This document shows, piece by piece, positions 1-7,784 of a DNA stretch of 11,395 nt. The notes beneath the pieces are model-generated. The model did not search any database and was not told the origin of the DNA. It worked only from the letters and a program-made list of their open reading frames with translations. The stretch spans positions 1 to 11,395 of the forward strand of contig CAZSPL010000127.1 in NCBI GenBank assembly GCA_964608735.1, written 5' to 3'. This DNA is from CAZSPL01 sp964608735. Lineage in GTDB: Bacteria > JAJVIF01 > JAPKYR01 > CAZSPL01. The translations under genes were made by a program, and so were the position numbers. The stretch's first letter is position 1. Each line of letters begins with the position of its first letter.

Positions 1-55
1 CATCCGTGGCCTCGCGGATGAGGATGAAGTGAGCTATTACGAGTCGGGGGATTAG
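1..55 (+). CDS. 3' end of an upstream gene (partial)
   Basis: Frame 2 is open from the window edge and ends at TAG 53-55. It encodes an acidic tail, IRGLADEDEVSYYESGD. The other two forward frames close at about 19 and 32. The composition looks like a real C-terminus, but 17 residues are too few to identify a family. About 150 nt separate it from the next gene, so it may or may not belong to the same transcript. Confidence 0.45.
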   Translation, partial: IRGLADEDEVSYYESGD

Positions 56-98
56 GGGCGATAACGGTCTTATGTAGCCCGGAAATTCTTATTTGGGT

Positions 99-118
99 CC
101 CGGCAAAGGATTGCCGGG
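99..118. other. Perfect 8-bp inverted repeat (hairpin), possible terminator
   Basis: CCCGGCAA (99-106), loop AGGA, TTGCCGGG (111-118) form a perfect G+C-rich stem 44 nt after the stop of the partial gene. No T-run follows on the + strand and no A-run precedes it for the - strand. It is therefore not a textbook intrinsic terminator. It could be a degenerate terminator, an mRNA-end stabilising hairpin, or a short dispersed repeat. Confidence 0.5.
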
Positions 119-204
119 CAACAGGTATAAATAATCCCTTGAAAAACATCTAATGAAGTGAGTGGGTGTAACTCAAACTCAGGCAATCAGTCAGGAGGCT
201 CACG

Positions 205-2607
205 ATGCTATGCAAAAAGTCATTCACCTTGATTCTGGTTATGGTGGCATTTCTCATTGCCGGATGCTCGTCCGGCGGCGGTGTCGATGTCACAGTGCCG
301 GGGAAAACGACGGATGCGTCCCCGGCGGCTGCATCGCACCAGTCCTGGGGATTGTGGCAATTCGTCGCCGACCCGGCGGCCGGGAGTCTCGATGTCGTCC
401 AGCTCCGGACGGGAAATTTCCACCTGAACACGCGAGTGTTCCTCGAACCGCCCGCGCTCGTTTACCTTACCCTTGAATCCCTCGAATTCAACGGGAATAT
501 TATCGAGGTCGATATCGGGCTGCGGCATCCGTTCCTCGGCCTGACGGAATTCACCGGCTTCGATGTCTGCGGCATGCTCATCAGCAATGGCTCGTATTCG
601 GGCTTCGACGATTCGGCCCTGCGTTATGCCGGGCCCGGCGATACATACCTGGTGAATCCCGACGGGCATTCGCGATGGTGGAATCCCGTGGAGTTCCCGC
701 ACAACGCGACGGCGTTTGCATATAACGACGGCTTGCTCGGCACGCCCGACAGCGTAGCCGATTTCAACTCCACGCTGAATGCATATAAATATTTCTGCGA
801 TGTCCTTGACGACCCCGACGGCCCGCTGACCGATGTCACGCAGGAGTCGAGGGGGATGTTCTCGGCGGGACAGAAAAACATACGGCACTACACCATCGAG
901 CTTGGCGAGGATGGATTGATATTCAACTACGCGGTGGATGCATCGTGGACATTCCCACAGGGCGACCCCCCGTGGACGGCCCCGGACGATTTCGCCGCAA
1001 GCGCGAACCGTGTTGAACCATGGTTCATAAACGTGAGTGAAGCCGCGAATTCGCTTTACTACTTCGAGGGCGCGGGCGGCGGCGGTATCGAGCTGAGCAT
1101 CGATGTTTATGACTGGTTCGGCATCGAAACCGACAGCGTCTATGTCGAGTCGGCAAATGGAGTTATCCCGCAGGCCGGGCCTTTCGCGCCCACGGGCGGA
1201 GGAGAGGGATATTCAACATATGAAGTTGATATCGCCGATGCTTCGCCGGCCGCTTCGGGGCCCCTCGGCATCCTCATAACCGTCGAAACGGAGGATGAGG
1301 GGTTCCAGGATTTCCTCCCCGGCAACACGACTTCGGCTTATTATGTGTATACAACGACCGTGTCGGACGCACCGTCGAACCACACTGTTACCGGCATAGA
1401 ACCGGCCTATGGCTCGCTCGACCAGGATGTAACCGGGGCGAAGGTCTATGGGACGAATTTCGCGGACGGGCCATCGCTGGGTGTTCGTATCACAAAGACA
1501 GGCCAGTCCGACATGGTCGCGACGAATACGGCATGGCAGGATGATTCGACAATCACGTGCGACTTCCACATCCCATCCGATGCGGCCCTCGGCCTGTGGG
1601 ATGTCGAGGTCATCAACGGAACCGGCGGCAACGCGACCGGGATCGAGCTTTTCGAAGTGTTCGACTGCGGCTCATTCAGCGCGATCTCGAGCAGCAGCGT
1701 GATATATGCCGAGTGGTTCAACTCCCGCGAGGGAGCGGCATGCACGCGCCTTGGAACCAGCTACGTGGTTTGCGGGTACGGCCAGCCGGCCAGCCATCCC
1801 CCGCTGTTATGCGCGGAGAATGCGAGCACCGGCAGCGGGTATAACTATGTTGATTTCATGTCCGACACTCTTCCGGCCGGCTACCAGGTGAATGATATCG
1901 TCAGCGACAGCCAGAATATCATCTATTTGGCCGCGGATTCGGATCTGTCGATATTGCGCGAGATACCGTTCGATACAAGCACCGGCTTCGGGTCGGTTAC
2001 CGACTTCGGCTCCATTACTGCAGGCTGGTCGATATACAGGATTACGGTCGACCCGGATGACGACCCCGTGATACTGGCGTATAACAATTCCGATGCCTCG
2101 CAGATGAGGGTCTTTCACTGGAACGGCACGGGCTGGGATGAAACGGATGTACCGCCGGGCGTGGTTAATGGAAACTACGCGCAGGTGCGCGACTTCGATT
2201 ATAACCCGGTTCTCATCCATTATGCTTTTGTGTGCCTTATAAGCAACGTGACCAACCTGTACGCGATAGATATGAGCGGCAGCCTTGTGCATACCGAGAA
2301 TGATGTTTTTTCCTACAACATCGACCTCGTATGGGACCCGGGGATTTATATCGACCAGACGGACCCGACATGCCATGTCGCGGTATGGGGCGGGTCGGCA
2401 TACTCCGCCACTCCCATCGCGCGACCGATAGTACTCTTCGATGCGGCATATAACATACTGTCGCAGGGAAATGGGTCGGCGGACAACCAGAGGCTTACGC
2501 TTGGTCCGCGCGGCGCATTAGCCCCCGGCACGAACCGGCTTTTCACCGGCGGGTCATCGCTGAATGTTTTCATGACGAGATATTTCGTTCTTCCGCCGGA
2601 ATGGTAG
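205..2607 (+). CDS. Large surface lipoprotein: family N-domain, TIG/IPT-like domain, beta-rich C-terminal region
   Basis: The start is set by AGGAGG at 193-198, 6 nt before ATG 205. Residues 1-21 are a lipoprotein signal peptide with lipobox L-I-A-G-C, lipidated Cys21 and Ser at +2. From about residue 45 to 385 runs the domain shared with the other large lipoproteins here: V-V-Q-L-R-T near the start, an R-H-P-F element, W-W-N-P at 158-161 and F-N-Y-A-V-D at 240-245. Residues about 392-487 resemble a TIG/IPT immunoglobulin-like domain, with an opening such as G-I-E-P-A-Y-G-S and a central Y-G-T-N-F. Residues 488-800 are rich in alternating hydrophobic, Gly, Asp and aromatic residues and look like a beta-propeller-type repeat region, but I see no named repeat motif. 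There is no zinc motif, unlike in its paralogs downstream. The likely location is the outer membrane or periplasm; the function is unknown, with binding or adhesion plausible. It may head the + strand cluster. I saw no convincing promoter in the 149 nt before it. Confidence 0.9.
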   Translation: MLCKKSFTLILVMVAFLIAGCSSGGGVDVTVPGKTTDASPAAASHQSWGLWQFVADPAAGSLDVVQLRTGNFHLNTRVFLEPPALVYLTLESLEFNGNIIEVDIGLRHPFLGLTEFTGFDVCGMLISNGSYSGFDDSALRYAGPGDTYLVNPDGHSRWWNPVEFPHNATAFAYNDGLLGTPDSVADFNSTLNAYKYFCDVLDDPDGPLTDVTQESRGMFSAGQKNIRHYTIELGEDGLIFNYAVDASWTFPQGDPPWTAPDDFAASANRVEPWFINVSEAANSLYYFEGAGGGGIELSIDVYDWFGIETDSVYVESANGVIPQAGPFAPTGGGEGYSTYEVDIADASPAASGPLGILITVETEDEGFQDFLPGNTTSAYYVYTTTVSDAPSNHTVTGIEPAYGSLDQDVTGAKVYGTNFADGPSLGVRITKTGQSDMVATNTAWQDDSTITCDFHIPSDAALGLWDVEVINGTGGNATGIELFEVFDCGSFSAISSSSVIYAEWFNSREGAACTRLGTSYVVCGYGQPASHPPLLCAENASTGSGYNYVDFMSDTLPAGYQVNDIVSDSQNIIYLAADSDLSILREIPFDTSTGFGSVTDFGSITAGWSIYRITVDPDDDPVILAYNNSDASQMRVFHWNGTGWDETDVPPGVVNGNYAQVRDFDYNPVLIHYAFVCLISNVTNLYAIDMSGSLVHTENDVFSYNIDLVWDPGIYIDQTDPTCHVAVWGGSAYSATPIARPIVLFDAAYNILSQGNGSADNQRLTLGPRGALAPGTNRLFTGGSSLNVFMTRYFVLPPEW

Positions 2608-2668
2608 GCGGGGAAAATATTTGCGACGTATATTGCCTTTACAGATTTGCCCCGAAGTATTAGGCTGT

Positions 2669-2693
2669 TCCTGATAGAAAGGTATCAGGAGGG
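2669..2693 (+). promoter_or_regulatory. Hairpin that overlaps the ribosome binding site of the 118-residue gene
   Basis: TCCTGATA (2669-2676), loop GAAAGG, TATCAGGA (2683-2690) form a perfect 8-bp stem. The ribosome binding site AGGAGGG spans 2687-2693, so its first four bases lie inside the 3' arm. The ATG is at 2700. When folded, the stem would partly mask the binding site. This could lower or condition translation, or it could be the remains of a terminator. The geometry is visible; the regulatory role is inferred. Confidence 0.5.
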
Positions 2694-2699
2694 ATTTGC

Positions 2700-3056
2700 A
2701 TGGGCACGGTTGCCTGGATTGCCATAATAGTTATCGCGATAATCATCGTCGTTGCGATTGCGCGCTCGGTGGGACGTCCGAAGGGCGAATATCACAAGCA
2801 GCAGCCGGGGCTGAGTTTCGGTACGCTGGACCGGGCGCTGCAGAAGGACCATATCCGGCGTCAGGCCGCGGAATTTACCATCGCCATCGACCTTGAAGAA
2901 GTCAACATTATGATTGAAAACCGCGATTTCAAGCTCGCGGAAGAGAAAGTAAGGGAATATCTCAAGGATGCCGAAGACAGGCAGGACACCGTCCAGATAG
3001 CGAACATGATGGGCTACCTCGAGCGGATAGAGATAGCCCGGAAGCAACGTTTCTAA
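2700..3056 (+). CDS. Small membrane-anchored helical protein of unknown function
   Basis: The 118-residue product starts at ATG 2700, 6 nt after AGGAGGG. Residues about 4-22 are one very hydrophobic Ile/Val-rich segment followed by Arg and Lys. This predicts a single N-terminal membrane anchor with the rest in the cytoplasm. From about residue 40 to the end the sequence is charged and helical; residues about 56-112 could form three or four amphipathic helices resembling a TPR pair or coiled coil. I recognise no family. It sits 92 nt after the 800-residue lipoprotein and about 70 nt before the first metallopeptidase. An accessory role for the neighbouring secreted proteins is possible but rests on position alone. 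Confidence 0.8.
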   Translation: MGTVAWIAIIVIAIIIVVAIARSVGRPKGEYHKQQPGLSFGTLDRALQKDHIRRQAAEFTIAIDLEEVNIMIENRDFKLAEEKVREYLKDAEDRQDTVQIANMMGYLERIEIARKQRF

Positions 3057-3070
3057 AGGGATAATTGTGC

Positions 3071-3099
3071 TTCATTTATAGCGTTCGATGTGGTATTAT
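3071..3099 (+). promoter_or_regulatory. Possible sigma70-type promoter for the first metallopeptidase
   Basis: TTCATT (3071-3076), a 17-nt spacer and TATTAT (3094-3099) precede the ATG at 3127. The -10 box matches the consensus at five of six positions and the -35 only weakly. A transcript starting near 3106 would contain the binding site AGGGG (3115-3119) and would exclude the upstream in-frame ATG at 3088. It therefore also supports the shorter reading of the gene. Confidence 0.35.
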
Positions 3100-3126
3100 C
3101 AGCGCATTAATCGCAGGGGTCCATCT

Positions 3127-5067
3127 ATGATGATTAACGGATTTTGTCCAGTAGCGACCTCCCCTACTCGTCTGGTGCTGCTTGTGTGCCTTGCGGCGAT
3201 ACTCGCGGGATGCTCGACCACGGGCATGGTGGAACCGTCATCGCCGGGGCATGGCGAGCTCGAAGCGGCATCGTTGCCCGGGGATGCGTCGCGCGCACTC
3301 ATCGGGTATTACAGCGGTATAGCCGACCCGGAGAAGGGGCTGTTCGAAATGACGCCGATGCGCACCGTGGCGACCCATTTCAACATGGTCTACCTTCTGA
3401 ATTTCCAAAGCGGGATAACATACAAGTTCATCCCCGAAGAGAGCAACGTCGGACAACGCCTCTTAACCGTGGCGGTGACGATAAAGAATCCCTATGCCGG
3501 GGCACCGAAGTTCAGCGGCCTGGATACGCGGGGCATCCTTATCACAGGGGCGTCGAGGCAGATAGGTATCGACCTGTGGGCGAGCGGTAAGATAAACCCG
3601 CAGCTTCTGAACGCCGACGGCTGGACCCGCTGGTGGAATCCGAACGAATTCTCGAATCCCGGGTATTTCGGCTATATCGACGGCTGGCTGGGAGCGTTTG
3701 ACTTCGGCGCGTATGATGCCGTATTGAACGGCTACAAGATGTTCGCCGATTCGCTCTCGGAGACCGAGGAAGAGCTGTATGCCGCGGGCGAGCCGGCGCT
3801 CGATGCCGACACAGGGCGGGCGGTATTCCGCTCCGCGAAACTTACAAGGCGCTACACCATCCAGTTCCCGGCGGGGGAGTCGCATTTCAATTATGCCGTC
3901 GACGTATCGTGGGCGGAACCCGTAAAATGGCCGCCCGAGATTCCCGATGATTTTCCACCGGATGCAAACTGCGCCGAAGCATGGTATGTACGGTGCGATA
4001 TCGTGCAGAATACGCTTGAATACGACGCATGGACCGGGCCATCGGGCGGGATTATCCTTCAAGTGTATGTGCATGACTGGCAGGGACGAATCCTCGGGCA
4101 GGCGGCACCGCAGGTCGCATCGATCAACATCCATTCGATAGACCTGTTCGGGTCGTATATCGCTCACCCGGGATTGATATTCGATAACGGCAAGAAGGCG
4201 ATATACCAGATCAACCTGCAGAATGAGTGCGTTCCGACCGGCCCCGGAACGAAATGGGTCGGTATCGAAGTGATATCATCTGTCGGCTCATACAACCAGG
4301 TGGGGAAAGCGGCTCCCAGTGCGGCACTCGCGGCATACCAGCTCGTGCCCATCGAGGTGGCGGGCAGCGAGCCGGCGCTCATCAAGAAGTTCGGTATCCA
4401 TGCGTTCGTCCTTCGCAAGAACGACGGGACCGACCCTGCCGTGTCGGATGCGCAGCTCGAGAGGGATGTCAACTGGGCGAATGCATTCTACAACCATTAC
4501 GGTTTCGGAGTTGAGATCGCCGAGAAAAGCTATATCGACTCGTCGCTCTTCTATATCCTCGACATTTATTACGCGGATTACCTGAACGAGGCGGAGAAGG
4601 ATCTGAGCGGCCTGTTGAACGTATATTATGTAAAGAGTTTTGTCGGCACGAACTGGCTCGGCTTCGCGTATATCCCCTGCTACTACTCGGAATGCTTTGC
4701 GTCATCGACCTATATCTTCATGAGTGCCGATGCCACGCTGAATGACCCGGAGACCCTCGCCCACGAGATGGGGCACAATATCGGATTGCTCGCCGATGAA
4801 TATCTCCTCGATTCACTGCCCAACTGCACGGAGGTTGTGGCCAGCCAGGGATGCCCGGTCTCCAGCCACTTTTTCTGCAGCGAACTCGACAACGTGCCGT
4901 ACAATCTTATGTATTTCGCCTTGGGAACGAACGGCCAGCCGCAGGATTATTACATCGGCGACGACGACATCGGCATGAGCAGCCCGACAATCGACTCGCA
5001 GGCGGAGAATATCGCCTATTTCCATACGCATTACCCGTACAATTTCAAGGATATGCAGAACGAATAG
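3127..5067 (+). CDS. Lipoprotein metallopeptidase, metzincin-type (M64-like), copy 1
   Basis: I chose ATG 3127 over the in-frame ATG 3088 because a ribosome binding site (CAGGGG) lies about 7 nt upstream and because it puts the lipoprotein signal at the N-terminus. The lipobox is I-L-A-G-C with Cys29 and Ser at +2. Residues about 50-400 are the shared lipoprotein domain, with W-W-N-P at 169-172 and F-N-Y-A-V-D at 254-259. The C-terminal peptidase domain, about 420-646, carries H546-E-M-G-H550-N-I-G-L-L-A-D-E-Y. Here His546 and His550 are predicted zinc ligands, Glu547 is the catalytic base and the Asp at 557 is a likely third ligand. A Met-turn N-L-M-Y (Met595) follows 49 residues later. An HExxH motif with downstream L-x-D-E-Y resembles peptidase family M64 of the metzincins; the exact family is inferred. 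Several Cys residues flank the active site, suggesting disulfides outside the cytoplasm. The probable role is a lipid-anchored extracytoplasmic endopeptidase of unknown substrate. Confidence 0.88.
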   Translation: MMINGFCPVATSPTRLVLLVCLAAILAGCSTTGMVEPSSPGHGELEAASLPGDASRALIGYYSGIADPEKGLFEMTPMRTVATHFNMVYLLNFQSGITYKFIPEESNVGQRLLTVAVTIKNPYAGAPKFSGLDTRGILITGASRQIGIDLWASGKINPQLLNADGWTRWWNPNEFSNPGYFGYIDGWLGAFDFGAYDAVLNGYKMFADSLSETEEELYAAGEPALDADTGRAVFRSAKLTRRYTIQFPAGESHFNYAVDVSWAEPVKWPPEIPDDFPPDANCAEAWYVRCDIVQNTLEYDAWTGPSGGIILQVYVHDWQGRILGQAAPQVASINIHSIDLFGSYIAHPGLIFDNGKKAIYQINLQNECVPTGPGTKWVGIEVISSVGSYNQVGKAAPSAALAAYQLVPIEVAGSEPALIKKFGIHAFVLRKNDGTDPAVSDAQLERDVNWANAFYNHYGFGVEIAEKSYIDSSLFYILDIYYADYLNEAEKDLSGLLNVYYVKSFVGTNWLGFAYIPCYYSECFASSTYIFMSADATLNDPETLAHEMGHNIGLLADEYLLDSLPNCTEVVASQGCPVSSHFFCSELDNVPYNLMYFALGTNGQPQDYYIGDDDIGMSSPTIDSQAENIAYFHTHYPYNFKDMQNE

Positions 5068-5138
5068 GTGAATAAATTAATCGGTAGCGGACTGAGCCTT
5101 TTTAGAGTGAGATCGGTCATATTCGAGAGGTGAGATAG

Positions 5139-5723
5139 ATGCGGAAGTATATAATTCTGTTTACGGCCTGCCTCGCGATATTATTTTTCGCGGCGCCGGC
5201 ATCGGCGGGCGATGTGCCGGTGAATGATTACGGCGTCATCCGCAATCTGCTGTTTCAACCCGACATGGATTTCAGCCTCTTCATCGGGGACCAGCTCTGC
5301 GACGCCTTTATCTATTTAATAAACGAAGACGAGTCAGAGCGCGTCGTGCACTCGGCGATAAAAACGATATGGGTGACCGGGGACGAGCGTTCGGTGGAAT
5401 ACCTGGTCGAATATCTCGAAGACGAAGCGGTCACGATGGACTGCCTCTACGGGCTGGGGCATTTTTCGACGGTCGAGAGCTACAATGCCCTTACCGGGTA
5501 TCTCGACGACGAGGATGAATTCAACCGGCGTTTCGCGGCGCAGTCGCTCGGGGAGCTTGATTTCACGGTGTCCGACGAGATGTGGGCGTTGCGCGATGAC
5601 GCGCTGGCGCTTCTGAACGGGCGGCTCGCCGTGGAGAAACAGGATTGGATTCACCCGATTATAAAGGATGGCATCGCCGCGGTGGCATCGCAGGAACGGG
5701 ATGAAAGCGCGGGTGTGTCATAA
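5139..5723 (+). CDS. Secreted HEAT-like repeat protein lying between the two peptidases
   Basis: The 194-residue product starts at ATG 5139 with a purine-rich site (GAGAGGTGAG) just upstream. Residues 1-23 are a classical Sec signal peptide with a predicted cut after A-S-A (23/24). There is no lipobox, so it should be soluble in the periplasm or outside. The mature part shows helix pairs spaced about 30 residues apart, roughly 66-94, 97-122, 128-162 and 168-184, with Ala/Leu patterns such as A-A-Q-S-L-G-E-L. This fits HEAT or PBS-lyase-type repeats, which usually bind proteins. It is very acidic. It lies 71 nt after one metallopeptidase and 52 nt before its paralog. A role as partner, inhibitor or folding helper of the peptidases is a reasonable guess but only from position. 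Confidence 0.82.
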   Translation: MRKYIILFTACLAILFFAAPASAGDVPVNDYGVIRNLLFQPDMDFSLFIGDQLCDAFIYLINEDESERVVHSAIKTIWVTGDERSVEYLVEYLEDEAVTMDCLYGLGHFSTVESYNALTGYLDDEDEFNRRFAAQSLGELDFTVSDEMWALRDDALALLNGRLAVEKQDWIHPIIKDGIAAVASQERDESAGVS

Positions 5724-5775
5724 CATGCGGCAGCGCGCGTAACGTAGCGGTTTTATCATACGGAAGCGAGTGATA

Positions 5776-7713
5776 ATGGAAGTAATACCAGCCAGGCCAA
5801 TTGCTGTCCTCCTCAAATTATTTTCCGCCATATTGATTTTCGGAATCGTCGCCGGATGTTCCGGCGGTACCGCCGACACGGTGAGCCCATCCCTCGCGAA
5901 CGTTGAGGCATCGGTATCATCCGCGGGCGGGCGCGCGCTATGGGGATATTTCTCCGGCTACGCAAATCCCGAAGAAGGGATATTCGAAATACTTCCATTG
6001 CGCGCGACGGACCTTCATGTGAACCTCGTCTCGACGTTGAACGGCACCGCCGGCGTGGTCGCCCAAGTACTGTGGGGGGAGAGTAATCCCGGCGCGGGAC
6101 TTCTGAAGGTGCGCGTCACGCTGAAGCATCCCTACGCATACGACCCGAAATATCCCGGATTCGACGTTCGCGGGATTTTGATAACAGGCAAATCGCAGCA
6201 GATAAGCTCCAGTCTTTGGACGGCCGGGGATTCTAATCCGAGGCTGCTTAATCCGGACGGTTTCACGCGGTGGTGGAACCCGAATGAATTCATGAGCTCG
6301 GGGATAATGGGATACACAAACGGCGTACTCGGCTCGCCGACGCCGCTGCTGTTCGACGCGCAGTTGAACGGGTACAAGATTTTCGCCGACGCATTCCCCA
6401 CGGAATACGACGACGACCCGCTGTATATATCGGTTTACGCGCTGGATGCGGACCAGGGGAGGTCGGTATTCCATTCGCTTTCGCAGACGAAGAGATACAC
6501 GATCCAATTCCCGCCGGGGGCGTCGTATTTCAATTATGCGGTGGACGCATCGTGGGCCAACCCGACATCGAATCCGCCCGCGGTGCCGGACGATTTCCCG
6601 CCGAAAGCAAATTGCCCCGAGGCGTGGTACGTGAAGTGCGACATCGCGCAGAATACGCTGAAATATTACCCGGAGGATGGAAGTCACGACGGGAATCTCG
6701 TGTTGAACGTAAGCATATACGACTGGCAGGGCAGGATAAACGGGGCCGTCGCGCCGGAAGTCTCATCGATAAAAATATATTCGACCGACCTTTTCGGAAG
6801 CTCCACCGCGACGGCGAGCCTCCTCAACGACGACGGCACGGTCGCGGTGTACCAGGCGAACATCAGCTCGAAATGCAACCCGCATCACGTGGGAAGTTAC
6901 CGCATCGGCGTAGAGGCTCTTTCATCGAGCGGGGCGTACAAACAGTCGTGGCAATCCGCGCCGCCGGCTGCGTTGGCGGCATACCAGATCATCACGGTGG
7001 ACGTCGCCGAGGGGCAGTTGGAACCGCCGTTTTTAAAGGTGTTCGGAATACATGCTTTCATACTCCGCAAAAGCAGCGGTACCGATCCGGCGATATCGGA
7101 GTCGGAAATAGCGACGCATATTGCCTATGCCAACTCCGTGTGGAACAAGTACAAGCTGGCATATCAGCTCGAAGAAGTGTCATATATCAACAGCAGCACT
7201 TATTACAATCTCGACCCTTATTCATCCGACCAGATGCATTCGATATACGGGGACAACACGGGGCTGCTGAATGTTTATTATGTAAACTCCATCGTGGGCC
7301 AGGGCGGGGCATATGCCATGATTGAGTGCGACTTCCACGACCAGTGGGCGAAGTATTCCTATGTGGTATATGACGCGAATGATAATTACGGGTGGAACGA
7401 AGTGCTCTCGCACGAGTTGGGGCATTATTGCGGTATGCTCGATGACATGTACTGGCTGGATTACGGCTACAGTTGTTACGACCTGGCCATGGCGTGGTGC
7501 GGGTATTATCCGACCGATGTATATTGTGATGCGCCGGACGCATCGGGGCACAATCTGATGTATTGGATAAGCAGTTATCCCGGCGCGCCGCCGTCGACGT
7601 ATTACATCAGCGACGACGATATGGAAATGAACACGCCGTCAATCGACTCTCAGGCCGAGAACGCATTATATTTTCACACCCACTACCCGACGCATTACAC
7701 GGATATGCAGTAG
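5776..7713 (+). CDS. Lipoprotein metallopeptidase, metzincin-type (M64-like), copy 2
   Basis: ATG 5776 is preferred, with GGAAG at 5762-5766 as a weak ribosome binding site; an in-frame GTG at 5770 is an alternative. The signal peptide ends in lipobox I-V-A-G-C, with Cys28 and Ser at +2. The shared domain follows, with W-W-N-P at 166-169 and F-N-Y-A-V-D at 252-257. The peptidase domain has H546-E-L-G-H550-Y-C-G-M-L-D-D, then N-L-M-Y with Met595. These positions are identical to those in copy 1, and the proteins are 645 and 646 residues long, so they are collinear tandem duplicates. The loop between the zinc motif and the Met-turn differs: it is rich in Cys, Tyr and Trp and does not match copy 1. 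The D-E-Y of copy 1 is D-M-Y here. This suggests an active enzyme with shifted specificity. It ends just before the bidirectional terminator. Confidence 0.88.
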   Translation: MEVIPARPIAVLLKLFSAILIFGIVAGCSGGTADTVSPSLANVEASVSSAGGRALWGYFSGYANPEEGIFEILPLRATDLHVNLVSTLNGTAGVVAQVLWGESNPGAGLLKVRVTLKHPYAYDPKYPGFDVRGILITGKSQQISSSLWTAGDSNPRLLNPDGFTRWWNPNEFMSSGIMGYTNGVLGSPTPLLFDAQLNGYKIFADAFPTEYDDDPLYISVYALDADQGRSVFHSLSQTKRYTIQFPPGASYFNYAVDASWANPTSNPPAVPDDFPPKANCPEAWYVKCDIAQNTLKYYPEDGSHDGNLVLNVSIYDWQGRINGAVAPEVSSIKIYSTDLFGSSTATASLLNDDGTVAVYQANISSKCNPHHVGSYRIGVEALSSSGAYKQSWQSAPPAALAAYQIITVDVAEGQLEPPFLKVFGIHAFILRKSSGTDPAISESEIATHIAYANSVWNKYKLAYQLEEVSYINSSTYYNLDPYSSDQMHSIYGDNTGLLNVYYVNSIVGQGGAYAMIECDFHDQWAKYSYVVYDANDNYGWNEVLSHELGHYCGMLDDMYWLDYGYSCYDLAMAWCGYYPTDVYCDAPDASGHNLMYWISSYPGAPPSTYYISDDDMEMNTPSIDSQAENALYFHTHYPTHYTDMQ

Positions 7714-7728
7714 GGCGATTCCGTGGAT

Positions 7729-7763
7729 AAAAAAGTTCCGGGACAATGGTGTCCCGGAACTTT
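7729..7763. terminator. Bidirectional intrinsic terminator between converging genes
   Basis: AAAGTTCCGGGACA (7732-7745), loop ATGG, TGTCCCGGAACTTT (7750-7763) make a perfect 14-bp stem. The run of six A at 7729-7734 supplies a U-tract to - strand transcripts. Plus-strand transcripts get only three U, contained in the stem end. It lies 18 nt after the stop of the + gene and 21 nt beyond the stop of the - gene, as expected for a shared terminator. Confidence 0.9.
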
Positions 7764-7784
7764 GAGATCACCGGAAATTCATCT

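Noticed and set aside
126..144. TATAAA and TTGAAA upstream of the 800-residue lipoprotein as a promoter
   Set aside because: The two elements are in the wrong order and neither has a partner box at 16-18 nt.
3088..3126. Upstream in-frame ATG giving a 13-residue N-terminal extension of the first peptidase
   Set aside because: No ribosome binding site is seen there, it overlaps a likely promoter -10 box, and it would bury the lipoprotein signal.
3463..4167. A 234-codon - strand frame within the first peptidase gene
   Set aside because: Arg/Pro-rich complement of a coding region with no ribosome binding site or motif; similar shadows occur opposite the other large genes.
6552..7325. A 257-codon + strand frame inside the second peptidase gene
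   Set aside because: It is an out-of-frame shadow; the peptidase frame has signal peptide, zinc motif and Met-turn, while this frame is Arg-rich and patternless.
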